Shown here: positions 22,401-32,219 of the stretch, in pieces | Numbering within the stretch: the stretch's first letter is position 1 | How the letters are laid out: every line of letters begins with the position of its first letter | Assembly (NCBI GenBank): GCA_018417955.1 | Contig: JACTVC010000004.1 | Coordinates: 1,550,001-1,614,000, forward strand | Reading direction: 5' to 3' | DNA from: Laccaria trichodermophora | Lineage: Eukaryota > Basidiomycota > Agaricomycetes > Agaricales > Hydnangiaceae | DNA length: 64,000 nt | The notes under the pieces: model-generated | Database searches by the model: none | Told to the model about the DNA's origin: nothing | Seen by the model: only the letters and a program-made list of their open reading frames with translations | Program-made: the position numbers and the translations under genes

Positions 22401-24360
22401 ACTTCTCCGGCAAAATGAGATGTTTGAAAGAAATGGGAAGCCGAGTTTCGGCGTGAAGCCAGCGATCCGAGATAATAGAGATGTAGTAGTTGGGCGGGAC
22501 AGGTTCGAACATGGGCACAGTAAGCGTAACGTTATGTTCGTCTTCCGCGTATCGTTGACGGAGGATGAACGAGTCGTGGAAGAGTATCACCTCTCCATCC
22601 ACATCTTCGACCACGATGAGGAAGGTCTCCGCCGTACCGTGGATCTTTTCATCCCATCGAAAGTCAGGTATGATGGAAAGATCGATTCGAAGGAGCGACC
22701 GAGTGATAGGTTGGACTTGTGCTTGGAGCCTAAAACGAGTTCGTCAATGAAATACTCAAGAAGTCAGACATCAATAAGAACTTACTGAAGCTTCGGGAAG
22801 CTATGAACAAGACGGTGCACTAGCCGCCCAGCGTTGGGGATTCCAATGAGTTCACCAATTTCAGGAGGGGTCTAAAGGACTTTGAGCAATGCAGCTCGAA
22901 ACAACGTTTAGACAGCGTACCAGATCGAAGTAACGATACCAAGGCTATGAAAGACGTGCATTGTCAGCAACGAAATGATAGGGGACAAATATCACTCACG
23001 AATTGTTTGCCTTCAGCCTTTCTTATCACTTCAGCAGGAACGCCCTTGAATTGACGAAGAGGCGTCATTGAGGTCGAGAGCTGCTTTAGCAGGCACAGCC
23101 CAGCCGCGTTTCAGACATATCTCGAACATGGCCCTCAGGATACTATAGCAGGGGCAAAATAGTGAGCAGAAGTCGAGGGATGCGGTTAATCAGTACGCAC
23201 CGCCCGCAGATTGCTGCACAAAAACCATGTCAGCGACGAGGACGAACCCTGAAAGGCTTTAGATATCGTTCCAGTGATCAATGGCCATGAAAATGCTTAC
23301 CATCGAGCTTGAGTTGCGAGATGTAGGCTTGCAGGAGTACATTGATTTTGGCCGCGGGCTCCTCGACGCTTTCTTTCACAGGAATCGGTACTCTCTCGAG
23401 TAGCTTTGCGAGCTCCAGCTTTTCCTCTTGTTGAACCTGATGAGAAAATGTCAATGAAGGCACATAAGACAACACAAGGAAGAAAACTTACAGGTACAAA
23501 CTTAAACTCGTTTGAAAGTGCGAAAACCCTAAACAACTCGAGCGTCGACATCGTCGAACGTAGATGTTGGTTGTAGACCATCATGAAGTTGTACGTCACA
23601 TAGTAGTATGAGGCGATCCGGCCGAGCTCTGTACTTTGGAATCGACCTGACGACGTACGTGATGAGTTGACACTTCTCCAGGACGGCGGCGGAGTGAGCT
23701 ATGTCAGCGCGCTTCCGAGTCTGGACTAAGGCACCGTCATCCTCCTGGTAGTCGATGCCTACGCTGTACAGGGCTGGCGACTTGAGCATGCGAATGTAAC
23801 TACAATCGAGTGTTAGATTCGTTCGTTCGAGAAGAGAAGGAAGGTACGCACAGATAAGTATAGCCAAGCCACTGAACGGCTTCATCACGATTCCGGACGG
23901 TCCCAAGCACGATCTCAGCGTTGAGGTTATCTGCCAGTTTCGAGACAAATTGAGATTCGATGGGCAGCTGCTGGTTCAGCAAGCTGAGGTAGTACTGCAT
24001 CTCCGAATGGTTCGTGATGATGATGCCCTCTCCAAAGGTGTCATATTGCGGACGACCGGCGCGACCAAGCATCTGGATTACGTCTTGAGAAGAGAGCTCC
24101 ACCCAGCGACCCTTCTCTGGGTTGTAAATCTGCGTCCCCTTGATGATAACGGTATGGGCAGGAAGATTGACTCCCCAAGCCAACGTCGCCGTGCAAACCA
24201 GGACCTGGATAGATCCATCCGCAAACAACTCTTCAACGATTCCACGGTCCTCTCTTGACATTCCAGCGTGATGAATGGCGAAGCCAAATGGCAAGAGATC
24301 TCTCAGGTTGCTGTCTTTCACGTTGCCAGCTTCCTCCGTCAAGATCTCTCGAACGGTACC
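19472..24360 (-). pseudogene. BRR2: Brr2/SNRNP200-like helicase, copy A (5'-truncated)
   Basis: Brr2 is the U5 snRNP Ski2-like helicase that unwinds U4/U6. Reading on minus, it begins abruptly inside RecA2 of the first cassette ([14 protein letters not shown], then [20 protein letters not shown] and [13 protein letters not shown]), continues through the first Sec63 unit ([20 protein letters not shown]), the second cassette (GAPTGSGKT near 22,235; ADEVQ near 21,875; QMMGRACRP near 21,115) and the second Sec63 unit, ending NWWLVVGDPASRQL and an acidic tail. About 1,480 of roughly 2,150 residues are covered, in many exons with short introns. Lesions: missing N-terminus; a deletion near 23,070 that shifts the frame between AALDL and SMTPLRQF; TAG stops at 20,506-20,508 and 20,560-20,562. 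A functional copy of this essential gene must exist elsewhere. Confidence 0.88.
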
Positions 24361-26990
24361 AATGACAGATTGAGCTCACCTCAGCGAGTGTCGACCACAG
24401 CTTGAGTCTCACATGTCAACAATAATTTGAGTGTAAATTCGAGGCAAGCGAACGGTAGGTAATGTGCGAGCTGGAGATGATGATGGTGGTCGAGGACAAA
24501 AACAAATTCGTGTTGACCAACGTTTGTTTTCTTCCATCATCGTCAACGATGTACTCAGGACAGGAACCTGCACTATCGACGAGTCGCGTCGGCTCGTCAA
24601 GCGAGCAAGGTCATGAAGTAAGTATCTTATTCTTTTGATTCAATAATCAGGTCTACATAACTTACGGTGATCACCATCTTAGCACGCAGCGAATTCGGAG
24701 TTGACGACTGCATCAGGCCTCGAAGATTGGCGTCACCTTGATTTGGAGACGTACAGTTGATACGCTGAAAACGTTGAGAATCGGGAGAAGTGGCCTCTCT
24801 CACAACGTCAAACCTCGGTACCCGGTAGTCAGACGTTCAATGCACGAATACAACAGAAAGGCTATCGGATATCCTTTGCGACGTTTTACCCTTGTTGCAG
24901 GAGCGTACCCCCCTTCTCCTTCCCTATCTCATACACAACCCCACGTTCTTCCTGAGCTACGGATGCTTCTCTGAGGTATGTACCGCTTCACACGTTATTC
25001 AATGGATCGATCTGACACCAATTTCCGCAAAGCCGTGAACAATGACAACACATCCTTCGAGGGGCGATGAAGCTGGACGCTGCGCGTAATCACAATTACA
25101 TCCCCTCCAAATTTCCCTCCACTTTCCAACTCAACGATCTCTCCCGCCAAATGACAACGCCCTTCCCATCGATCGACACAGCCCAAATCTTCCGCTGACA
25201 GTACTTCTACACACCGAATCGACGGCCCAGCTCGACATCATTAGCAGATGAACGGCCAGAGTCGTACGACCCCGCCATCAACCCACCCCGACGAGCAGGG
25301 TCTCTCAGCGGACTCTTCGATAATGAGCAGGGGGAGACGCATTCAATGCAATCCAATCCCTGCTGGAGGAGGAAGAAAAGGGGGGATGGGAACGAACGGC
25401 CCAGTCTATTGAGGGCGGGCGGAATGAGAAGTTTCGGGTTTGACGACCACCTATTCAATACCCCGACGATGACGCTGAGGATGCGCCTTTTATTCCGTCC
25501 TCCTCACCGCAGCAGTAGTGGCAGCACGCCTACAACAACGCTAACTACCCAAACTCTGATTTCGACGCCGCTCCATCAGACATATCTAGCATCCAAAAAA
25601 TCAAAGCGACTGAAGCAGTCGAGGCGGAGGCGAGGAGAGGAGGCAAAGGAGGACGGCGAGGAAGGAGATGAAGAGGCTTGTGGAGGCTGGTGTGGTCGGC
25701 GATGGGGACGGGTTTTGGCGCTGCTTAGGCGCCTCAGTGGGGCGGGACTACGGCTATCTTTCTGTCAGGGTCTCCCTCACTCACTCTCAATCCCAGCATT
25801 CGAGAGGAGGATTTGGCGCTTTGTTTCCGCTGCGCAAGACGACGAACATGCCGATCTCGACGGAGGTGTCTGCGCGCGCAAAAGTCAAAGATTTGCACTC
25901 CCTCGAACTCGAATGGATGAACATCAAATTCGCGTCATAATAGCTCTTCGTTGAGCCGTACCTCCGCGTCTGCCTCTGACCAAGCTCAACAACGCAACTG
26001 ACAATCCACCCTTCCTGTCACTGGAACACCAGGTGCACTGATCCGTCCACCAGCCTCGACTGGCCCTGCTCGACGGTGCTTGGACTAACGATCTGAGCCT
26101 CGCTGACGCTGAACGCGGGTGATGAGGTGATGCGATGGAGGAGGATCGTGAGAATGTGTTTGACCTTGATCTTGATTGGGAGGTTGAGGAGCGTTTGAAC
26201 TTGGGGTTGGGGAAGTAGGTACTCCTTCCAAGGTTTGCTGCTCTTCTGTCACACCCCATTGCACCATTCCGTCTGACTCTCCTCTCTAACTGTATCCTCG
26301 TCGTTAGTTTACGAATAGTATTGCCTACGTCTATATACTACCCTATACATGATCACCCCTTGTGACAGAATTGCTTCTCGTAGTTCGGGCTGTTATGGCC
26401 CTCCTCCACTCGCACTCTCTGAAATGTACACGGCGATGTTGTTCCTCTACGCACTGTATGTTTTGCTGCCCGTCGCAGCTAAGAGCTTGGTTAGTCTAAC
26501 GAACAATCACAACGAACAATCTGCTACAAGTACCTCTCACCTCCGGCAGACGTCGGACGGCGTTCTCGTAAGTATGACATTGATGCTTTGGAGGACAGGC
26601 CCAACTGCCATGTCATCAAGCCTATGAAAGCAACCCATCAGGTCGTCATCGAGAAAAGAGGAAAAGCAAGAGCATACATAGACGTCTCTACACAATCAGA
26701 ACTTGAAGTTTCGAAGGGTAAGACGAAGGCATCTCGTTCACAGTAAAAAGGCCTCGAGATTGATTAGACGGCGCGAGAGGTTTGCAAGATCATGGAAAAT
26801 TTGAATATGTCGGATCTTGTTGTTGAAGTGAACGGTTGGCGGCGCCTTGTCGGGATACAATGTTTGTTGAACGTGGAACATGTGCTGATCGATACGACAG
26901 CGTCCATACAGAGCATGGGCGGGCTGGAGATTCAGTGGGCTAGTAAACCGCCCTCGACATCGGTTCTGGAGGTACAGGTGTCTTAGTAGA
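24361..26990. other. Duplicated segment right of the Brr2 break, no intact gene
   Basis: Matches 49,441-52,880 in unit B, which additionally holds a pogo-like element. The break with Brr2 sequence is at about 24,360, just before CAATGACAGATTGAGCTCACC. Coding-like pieces include a minus frame at 25,186-24,995 (GGDVIVITRSVQLHRPSKDV) and a plus frame at about 25,665-25,940 ending STEVSARAKVKDLHSLELEW. Both are partly kept in B, with deletions there. A plus frame at 26,792-26,986 (MENLNMSDLVVEV) is also kept in B at 52,699-52,893. No family was recognised. Confidence 0.45.
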
Positions 26991-27401
26991 GACATGGTCG
27001 TTGGGGAATTAGCACTCGTACCTGAAATACAACATCGCGTCCAGTCGAAGTACCCTCTCCTCTGTGCCTCATCAAAAACTCATGCCACAAGTCGTTCTCA
27101 GCCCACCGTCGAAGGGACCGGAACGTATCACTGATGTGCGTGAATAGAGCCAGAGGGGATGGCATGACACTGACGAACGCATTGTCAGAAAACTAGCGCT
27201 TAGAAGACGATACGCCATGGACGAACCTTACGAATCCGAAGGATAATCGATATCAATCTTTAGGCCTTGTACAAGTAACCTCGAGTCCATAGACGAGACG
27301 CGGTAACGTGTAAAAGATGACGCATAGATGAGGGTGGTGGTCAAGGACAATGTCAATCAGACACCCACCTTAGGTAAACGAGACAGAACCACGCGTATTA
27401 A
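26991..27401. repeat. Unit junction segment
   Basis: Matches 52,900-53,310 and parts of 6,010-6,700, and shares a shorter core (GGGACCGGAAC to AGAAAACTAG) with 15,730-15,830, 43,690-43,800 and 59,320-59,420. The core ends at an exon-like CAG/GTACG border on the minus strand, so it may derive from one exon copied many times. The right end is the insertion site of the retrotransposon. Confidence 0.6.
27397..27401. repeat. Target-site duplication, left
   Basis: ATTAA directly before the 5' LTR, identical to 37,007-37,011 directly after the 3' LTR. The rejoined site (GCGTATTAAGTTCCCTCC) matches the uninterrupted sequence of unit C near 53,300 apart from single-base differences. Confidence 0.95.
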
Positions 27402-27755
27402 TGTAACAGACGTGACCTCATTATCACGGTTCCAATCCTCTCGTCTTCGCGCTTACGCGCTCGGCCTCCGTCGGCCCATTCTCAACGCCTACGGTTTGAT
27501 ATCTCTATGGACACTTACTGCTCCCTACTCCCATTGCCTATCACCTGCCTATCTCATTTGTTATCCCTGCCTATTATCCCCATCCTTGTCCTACCCCTTG
27601 CCCTACCTACTGCAGTATAAAAGAACAGACTGTATCTCGTAGTTACCCCAGTGAATACCAGAGTCTTAAACAGTCTTTCGTGTTCGCTCTTGCTCTCAGT
27701 GTGCCAGCTCCAAACTACAGTCACCTCCCGTCACCGTAGTCACAGATCTGTCACA
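27402..27755 (+). repeat. 5' LTR (354 bp)
   Basis: Starts TGTAACAG and ends CTGTCACA (canonical TG...CA with a near inverted repeat). It contains a TATA box and matches the 3' LTR over its whole length by eye. Confidence 0.97.
27616..27623 (+). promoter_or_regulatory. LTR TATA box
   Basis: TATAAAAG inside the 5' LTR, about 130 bp before its end. It would place transcription start near 27,645 and define U3/R. The same box is at the equivalent place in the 3' LTR. Confidence 0.75.
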
Positions 27756-27914
27756 TATTTTTTGACTTAACCCGACTCGACAAAACTCGTCTCTACTCTC
27801 TCTCTCTCTTCTCGACATCGCCCGTTTTCTGGACTCCTTCGGTTTGATCACCCGGACCCCCGACTTCTGGCGACCATACCCCCCTCGTCTCATTTATCTC
27901 TTTATCTCGTCTCT
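27756..27914 (+). other. Element 5' leader
   Basis: Pyrimidine-rich leader (CTCTACTCTCTCTCTCTC) between the 5' LTR and the gag ATG. No standard tRNA-complementary primer site was found at the LTR edge; a self-priming mechanism as in Tf1-type elements is possible but no complementary partner was identified by eye. Confidence 0.5.
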
Positions 27915-30900
27915 ATGTCTTCTACTCGTTATCAGACTCGAGCGCGCGTCTCGCGTTCTGGAATAGCTACCCAGAATGGTGCGCCCGCCTCTACTAACTT
28001 TGTTACTAACAACCTCGGTTCACAGATATCCCGTGAGGGCTCGCCTGATGCGGCCCCCACTAGCCCTGCCAGGCTCACGGCAATTTCATCGGAGAAAACC
28101 CCTCGCTCTTATAGCGATGTGGCGGCCTCCAGGCCTTCCTCGCCGGTTACTGCCAGCGGGGAAGGGACGCTTCGGCGTCTTCCTCCCAAAGAACAAGTGC
28201 AGAGCACGACGTCTACGGAGCGTATCCCAGCTACGGCTGGCGTCACCTTTGGGAACGACGACGTCGTTCCTGATCGTGAATCTGACTTATCAGAGTCAAG
28301 TGAACCCAGTGACCAGGATGATAACCCCAATCCTTGGATCAGAGTAGTTCCTAGGCGTACACGTAGCCTGGAATCTCTCAGTAAAGTTAGAATGAATAAA
28401 AATTCTATTACTATTGACAAAAACAATAAGAAATTGAGAACAGAAAAAGAAACTGTACTCAACCAAGCTGAAGAACAATTGACTCCAGCCCAGAAGAAAC
28501 AAATTTCTCGTCGTTATGAGAAACTTAAGGAAATACCTCGGAAGAGGGCAGAATTTCCGGCCTCACGTGGTGAAGGGCCATCCCATTCCAAAGGCAAAAA
28601 CGTTGACCCGAGGAATTGGGGTGAGGCCCAATTAAGTGATGAAGACCTGGATGTCGACGCCCAGCGCGCCGCTCTTGAGTCCTTTAAGGATCATCACAAG
28701 GAAACATCTGTGCGATCAGATTCCGAGAATGAAATTTCAGAGAATGAAAAATCGGCGCGGAAGAAACGCACTCACAGAAATAAGAAGAAAACCTTAAAGG
28801 TTACTAAGAACCCTAAGGCACAGACCCCCATGTCAGACCTGACTGGGCGACATGTCTCCAAGGTTAATGATCGTCGATCCGCGCGCCGGGAAAAGGTTAC
28901 TCGAAGCGCGGAAAGCAGACCCATTAATCAAATCGCACCTGACAGCTACCTCGGGCGTGCACTTGACAATGTCGACAGACGCTCTCGCTCTCGTCGAACG
29001 GATCCAGACCCTGAATCTTCAGATTCTTCTTATTCCAGCTCGGACTCATCCTCGAGTGAGTCGCCAAGTGATTCTGAGAGCTCAGTTAGCTCTCAGGACA
29101 GCCCACGCGCGAGGAAACGCTCCAAGCGAAAGTCGCGCCGCAGGCACCAGCGTTCTAAGTCCAGGTCACGTAAATCTGGACTGAAACCCATTCCCCCCAA
29201 AGAATATGATGGAGCAGCAGATGCTCGCTCCTATCACCGCTTTGTTACTGAGGGAACTGAGTACGTTACGGCTGGAAAAGTCCGTAGAAATAAACAAGTC
29301 TTTGTCCTATCATATTATTTGAAAGGAAAGGCTTACGATTATTATACTCAGAAAGTATCAATGAATTACCGAGACTGGACGCTCCGGCAATTCTTTGAAC
29401 AAATGTTCAATTACTGCTTCCCAATAAACTATAGGATGGCACAAAGGAAAAAGCTTAAAAAGTGTTTCCAAAATGAAAAAACGGTTTCGGAATACGTACA
29501 CGAACTCGAGGAACTTTTCAATATGATCGGCGTTGTTGACGATCGTGAAAAAGTAATCAAGCTTTGGAATGGTCTCCGCAGCTCGATTCAAAGGGCTCTC
29601 TGGCGTGATGGATACAATCCCGAGATATCTGAATGGGATGACGTCTGCGACGGAGCAGAAACCATCGAAATTTCGGAGTCAGTCCCTGATCAACAGCGGA
29701 AGAATAATAATTCGGGAACTCACCATGTTCACCAGAATAATGGAAATTCTCGAGACAAGAAGAATTCAGGAAATCGAAATCCTGGTTCTTCTAATAACTT
29801 CCAGAGAGGAAGTTCTCAAGCGCCGTCTGGACAAAGAAATAATAATTTCTCCAGAGGGTCCAGCCGGCCCCAGTCCCAACAGCCTAAAGGGAACTTCAAT
29901 CAGAATAACTCTTCCAGACGAACTGACTGGAAGCATTCCAAACCAAATAACTTTCAACGTGAAAGTACGGCTCCCAGACTGAGTGACAAGGAGAAAGCTG
30001 AATTATTGGCATCTGGATCTTGCTTCCGTTGCAAGAAACCAGGCCATCTTTCGCGAAACTGTCCTCAGGGAAATACAGTTAAGTCTGGTGGCAATAATAG
30101 CAAACCACCCGGACTTACCAATTATAATATTGAGATTGAGCCTGAGTCTCTTGAATCCGATGAAGCTGAAGCCATCGATTCACTAGAACTTGGCGCAATA
30201 ACTTGGCAAAATTCTGAAAACATCGAATGGATTGGGAATGAGCCCTCATGGATGATTTATGATCCTGACATGCCTCGACGTACCGCACTTGGGGATGCTC
30301 TGGCTTTGATGGCCGAATACGTACTGGACATCATGCAGCCGTACCCTGGTGATAGTAACGCGATGGGTAACGGCGGTGTCCGCCAACGATTTAGCGTTTA
30401 TCGGACTAGCAATCCTGATTGGTATCGTATTAATGATTACCTGAATCTAAACGGTTGTGTGATACGCACCTCGAATCTGGAAAACTCTCACTTCCGACTA
30501 GGAGAGTGGTACGCACGCCGGCTATCACGTCGACTTCATAAATTAGAAAAAATGAAGCGCCTTTGGACTATGGCGGATGCTTACAGTATCAATGCGACGC
30601 ACATGCTGTGTAGTGGCATCCCAACACTCTACCCTTCCAGTGATCCCGACGCGGATCCTGAAGGTCGTTTCTATGTAACGCGTGGCGAGCCTGATGAATT
30701 CGTAATTCATGACGAAGATTTCAGTCAGCCATTGAAAGTTGACAAGTCAATTATAATGAATGCTCACTTTGACTTGGCCAAGTGGTATCAAGCTCGACGC
30801 TATCCTAAAGTTCGATTTAATGCAGAAAATGTCGATGTGGATTTATCCACACTATTCAACGAAAACCCTGAACCTGGTTCAGAATTTGAGGAGTTGATTT

Positions 30901-31682
30901 CAATCACCGAAAGCAATAATAACTCACCTGAGTTACGTGCTGACAATGATGTCGACTATTCTGACATGCCTGACCTACAATCCGTGACTGACTCGGATTG
31001 GGATGAAGAAAACGCGTCCAATTGGGATGAACGCACTTACACTCCCATAGGCGAAATCCATGGCGAGTTGGTGGCCCAAAATCTTGAGATTTGCGCCCCA
31101 TACCCCGGGGACATTCCAAGCCCAAGGGTGAGCTCCTTCAGACGTTTTGGGGTCGTGCGTATCGGGGAAGACCAGTACCGAGTGCACGACCGAGTCCTGC
31201 AGGTAAATAGCTACCTGTCCACGGACTTGATGATGCAACCACGTTTTGCACCTGGAGAATGGTATGCAAATCAGTGTTCAATTCGCACAGGCATATCCAC
31301 GCACCAATGGGACATCAGCCATGTCCCGCTAACTATGGGAAATCTCCTAGAAAGCGAAATCGCCCGCGTATTAAGACGAGGGGCACCATACGCTTTCGAC
31401 GATCTGTTTCCTGCGGTCCCTTTGCATCGTCGGTTCTCTGTATCCCTAGATGCCCAGAACAACGACACCTTCGTGATAGAAGATCATCAGTGGGAGGTAA
31501 TAACTCACCTGTCTTCTATGATGGTTGAGAACCCGGCCTTCGACCTAGCTAGTTGGTATGAAGACCAATTAGTTGACACGCTCGAGAACGCGTGGCATCA
31601 AACGGAAACAGACTTAATTCCTGACAAAAAGTCCCGAGACCCTGATGACGATGATAGTTCCGCATGGAACTTGGATCAATGA
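27915..31682 (+). CDS. gag: Gag with zinc knuckle and C-terminal four-repeat module (1,255 aa)
   Basis: Structural protein forming the particle. In order: a Ser/Thr-rich N-terminus; charged coiled segments to about residue 340; an Arg/Ser-dipeptide stretch (about 355-420); a capsid-like retrotransposon Gag domain (about 425-590, containing LSYYLKGKAYDYY and LEELFNMIG); an Asn/Gln/Ser-rich linker; one CCHC knuckle (C703, C706, H711, C716; CFRCKKPGHLSRNC). After the knuckle comes an unusual 540-residue extension with four copies of a 55-residue module: Y810-Y866, Y906-Y958, Y1063-Y1117, Y1159-Y1215. Each starts with (P/L)Y(P/A), has a central RRF.V or RF.V and a (I/V).D, and ends F.L..WY. It stops at TGA 31,680-31,682, and the same frame continues into protease. 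Confidence 0.92.
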   Translation: MSSTRYQTRARVSRSGIATQNGAPASTNFVTNNLGSQISREGSPDAAPTSPARLTAISSEKTPRSYSDVAASRPSSPVTASGEGTLRRLPPKEQVQSTTSTERIPATAGVTFGNDDVVPDRESDLSESSEPSDQDDNPNPWIRVVPRRTRSLESLSKVRMNKNSITIDKNNKKLRTEKETVLNQAEEQLTPAQKKQISRRYEKLKEIPRKRAEFPASRGEGPSHSKGKNVDPRNWGEAQLSDEDLDVDAQRAALESFKDHHKETSVRSDSENEISENEKSARKKRTHRNKKKTLKVTKNPKAQTPMSDLTGRHVSKVNDRRSARREKVTRSAESRPINQIAPDSYLGRALDNVDRRSRSRRTDPDPESSDSSYSSSDSSSSESPSDSESSVSSQDSPRARKRSKRKSRRRHQRSKSRSRKSGLKPIPPKEYDGAADARSYHRFVTEGTEYVTAGKVRRNKQVFVLSYYLKGKAYDYYTQKVSMNYRDWTLRQFFEQMFNYCFPINYRMAQRKKLKKCFQNEKTVSEYVHELEELFNMIGVVDDREKVIKLWNGLRSSIQRALWRDGYNPEISEWDDVCDGAETIEISESVPDQQRKNNNSGTHHVHQNNGNSRDKKNSGNRNPGSSNNFQRGSSQAPSGQRNNNFSRGSSRPQSQQPKGNFNQNNSSRRTDWKHSKPNNFQRESTAPRLSDKEKAELLASGSCFRCKKPGHLSRNCPQGNTVKSGGNNSKPPGLTNYNIEIEPESLESDEAEAIDSLELGAITWQNSENIEWIGNEPSWMIYDPDMPRRTALGDALALMAEYVLDIMQPYPGDSNAMGNGGVRQRFSVYRTSNPDWYRINDYLNLNGCVIRTSNLENSHFRLGEWYARRLSRRLHKLEKMKRLWTMADAYSINATHMLCSGIPTLYPSSDPDADPEGRFYVTRGEPDEFVIHDEDFSQPLKVDKSIIMNAHFDLAKWYQARRYPKVRFNAENVDVDLSTLFNENPEPGSEFEELISITESNNNSPELRADNDVDYSDMPDLQSVTDSDWDEENASNWDERTYTPIGEIHGELVAQNLEICAPYPGDIPSPRVSSFRRFGVVRIGEDQYRVHDRVLQVNSYLSTDLMMQPRFAPGEWYANQCSIRTGISTHQWDISHVPLTMGNLLESEIARVLRRGAPYAFDDLFPAVPLHRRFSVSLDAQNNDTFVIEDHQWEVITHLSSMMVENPAFDLASWYEDQLVDTLENAWHQTETDLIPDKKSRDPDDDDSSAWNLDQ
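30336..31560 (+). repeat. Four diverged protein repeats in the Gag extension
   Basis: Module edges by conserved residues: the first Tyr of each is at residues 810, 906, 1063 and 1159, and the closing Trp-Tyr at 865-866, 957-958, 1116-1117 and 1214-1215. Tyr-to-Tyr spacing is 56, 52, 54 and 56 residues. Copies share YPGD or YPSS, R(F/Y).V, V.D or I.D, and GEWYA or ASWYE/AKWYQ. Linkers between copies 2 and 3 are acidic. Confidence 0.85.
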
Positions 31683-32219
31683 TCTAACGGAACGAAGACC
31701 GATCAAAACAATGATCCAGGACCCTATGACGCGTACCTGGAGTTATATGGACTTCAGGTCCCTCGCGGCACGTATCCTGCTGTTCAGCGGAACGCTGCAG
31801 TGACGAAGGATACCAGTAGAAAGGTCCCTCGACCTGTAGTAATCACTGCCAAGATAAATGGGCACCCAGCACGAGCCCTTCTTGATTCAGGCTCACTGGG
31901 GGACTTTATGTCTTCTACAGTGGCTGATCAGCTGAAAGTAAAAAAGGATAAGCTAGCCTTACCCCTTGGCCTGCAGCTAGCGGTGCAGGGATCACGCTCC
32001 AAAATAAATTCTGGAGCAAGCGTTAAGTTTGAATATCAAAAAATAACAGAAGACAGGTACTTTGATATAATAAACCTATCGAATTACGACTTGATCCTGG
32101 GCACGCCCTGGCTGTACCAGCACCAAGTGTCAGTGGGATTTAATCCCGCTCGAGTTCTTGTTGGAAGCGATGCGGCGTTGCCTCTTGACGGAATTTCGGT
32201 AACGTCCATCGCGTCATGA
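31683..32219 (+). CDS. pro: Aspartic protease segment between two in-frame TGA codons
   Basis: 178 codons in the same frame as gag (upstream) and pol (downstream), bounded by TGA at 31,680 and TGA at 32,217. There is no ATG near its start, so it should be made by readthrough of the gag stop. The active-site motif LLDSGS (Asp codon at 31,884) sits in a retropepsin-like context (ARALLDSGSLGDF), followed about 70 residues later by the second hydrophobic flap and DLILGTPWL. It would process the polyprotein. Alternatives: splicing out the stop, or a nonsense mutation. Confidence 0.88.
   Translation, partial: SNGTKTDQNNDPGPYDAYLELYGLQVPRGTYPAVQRNAAVTKDTSRKVPRPVVITAKINGHPARALLDSGSLGDFMSSTVADQLKVKKDKLALPLGLQLAVQGSRSKINSGASVKFEYQKITEDRYFDIINLSNYDLILGTPWLYQHQVSVGFNPARVLVGSDAALPLDGISVTSIAS

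Larger units (their letters stand above)
6719..27401. repeat. Tandem segmental duplication, unit A
   Basis: Collinear with unit B (37,007-53,330) and unit C (53,331 to the window end). The order is plus-strand remnant, NLR on minus, eroded spacer, TDG on plus, Brr2 fragment on minus, junction segment. Unit A is longest because it holds the Mutator-like element, the hAT-like insert, an extra 1.2 kb at 16.3-17.55 kb and the longest Brr2 fragment. The A-to-B offset of the NLR is about 28.1 kb including the 9.6-kb retrotransposon. Confidence 0.9.

Noticed and set aside
19472..24360. Brr2 copy A as the functional host gene
   Set aside because: It starts in the middle of the first helicase cassette and carries a frameshifting deletion and two stops.
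25346..25954. 202-codon plus-strand frame in unit A
   Set aside because: Low-complexity Arg/Glu/Ser content, no domain, and broken by a deletion in unit B. Kept only as coding-like pieces in a duplicated segment.
27756..27780. tRNA primer binding site after the 5' LTR
   Set aside because: The sequence does not start with TGG and I could not match it to a tRNA 3' end; left unassigned.
31680..31682. TGA as plain CpG decay (CGA to TGA) making the retrotransposon dead
   Set aside because: Not excluded, but LTR identity and the match of both stops to domain borders make programmed readthrough the better reading.
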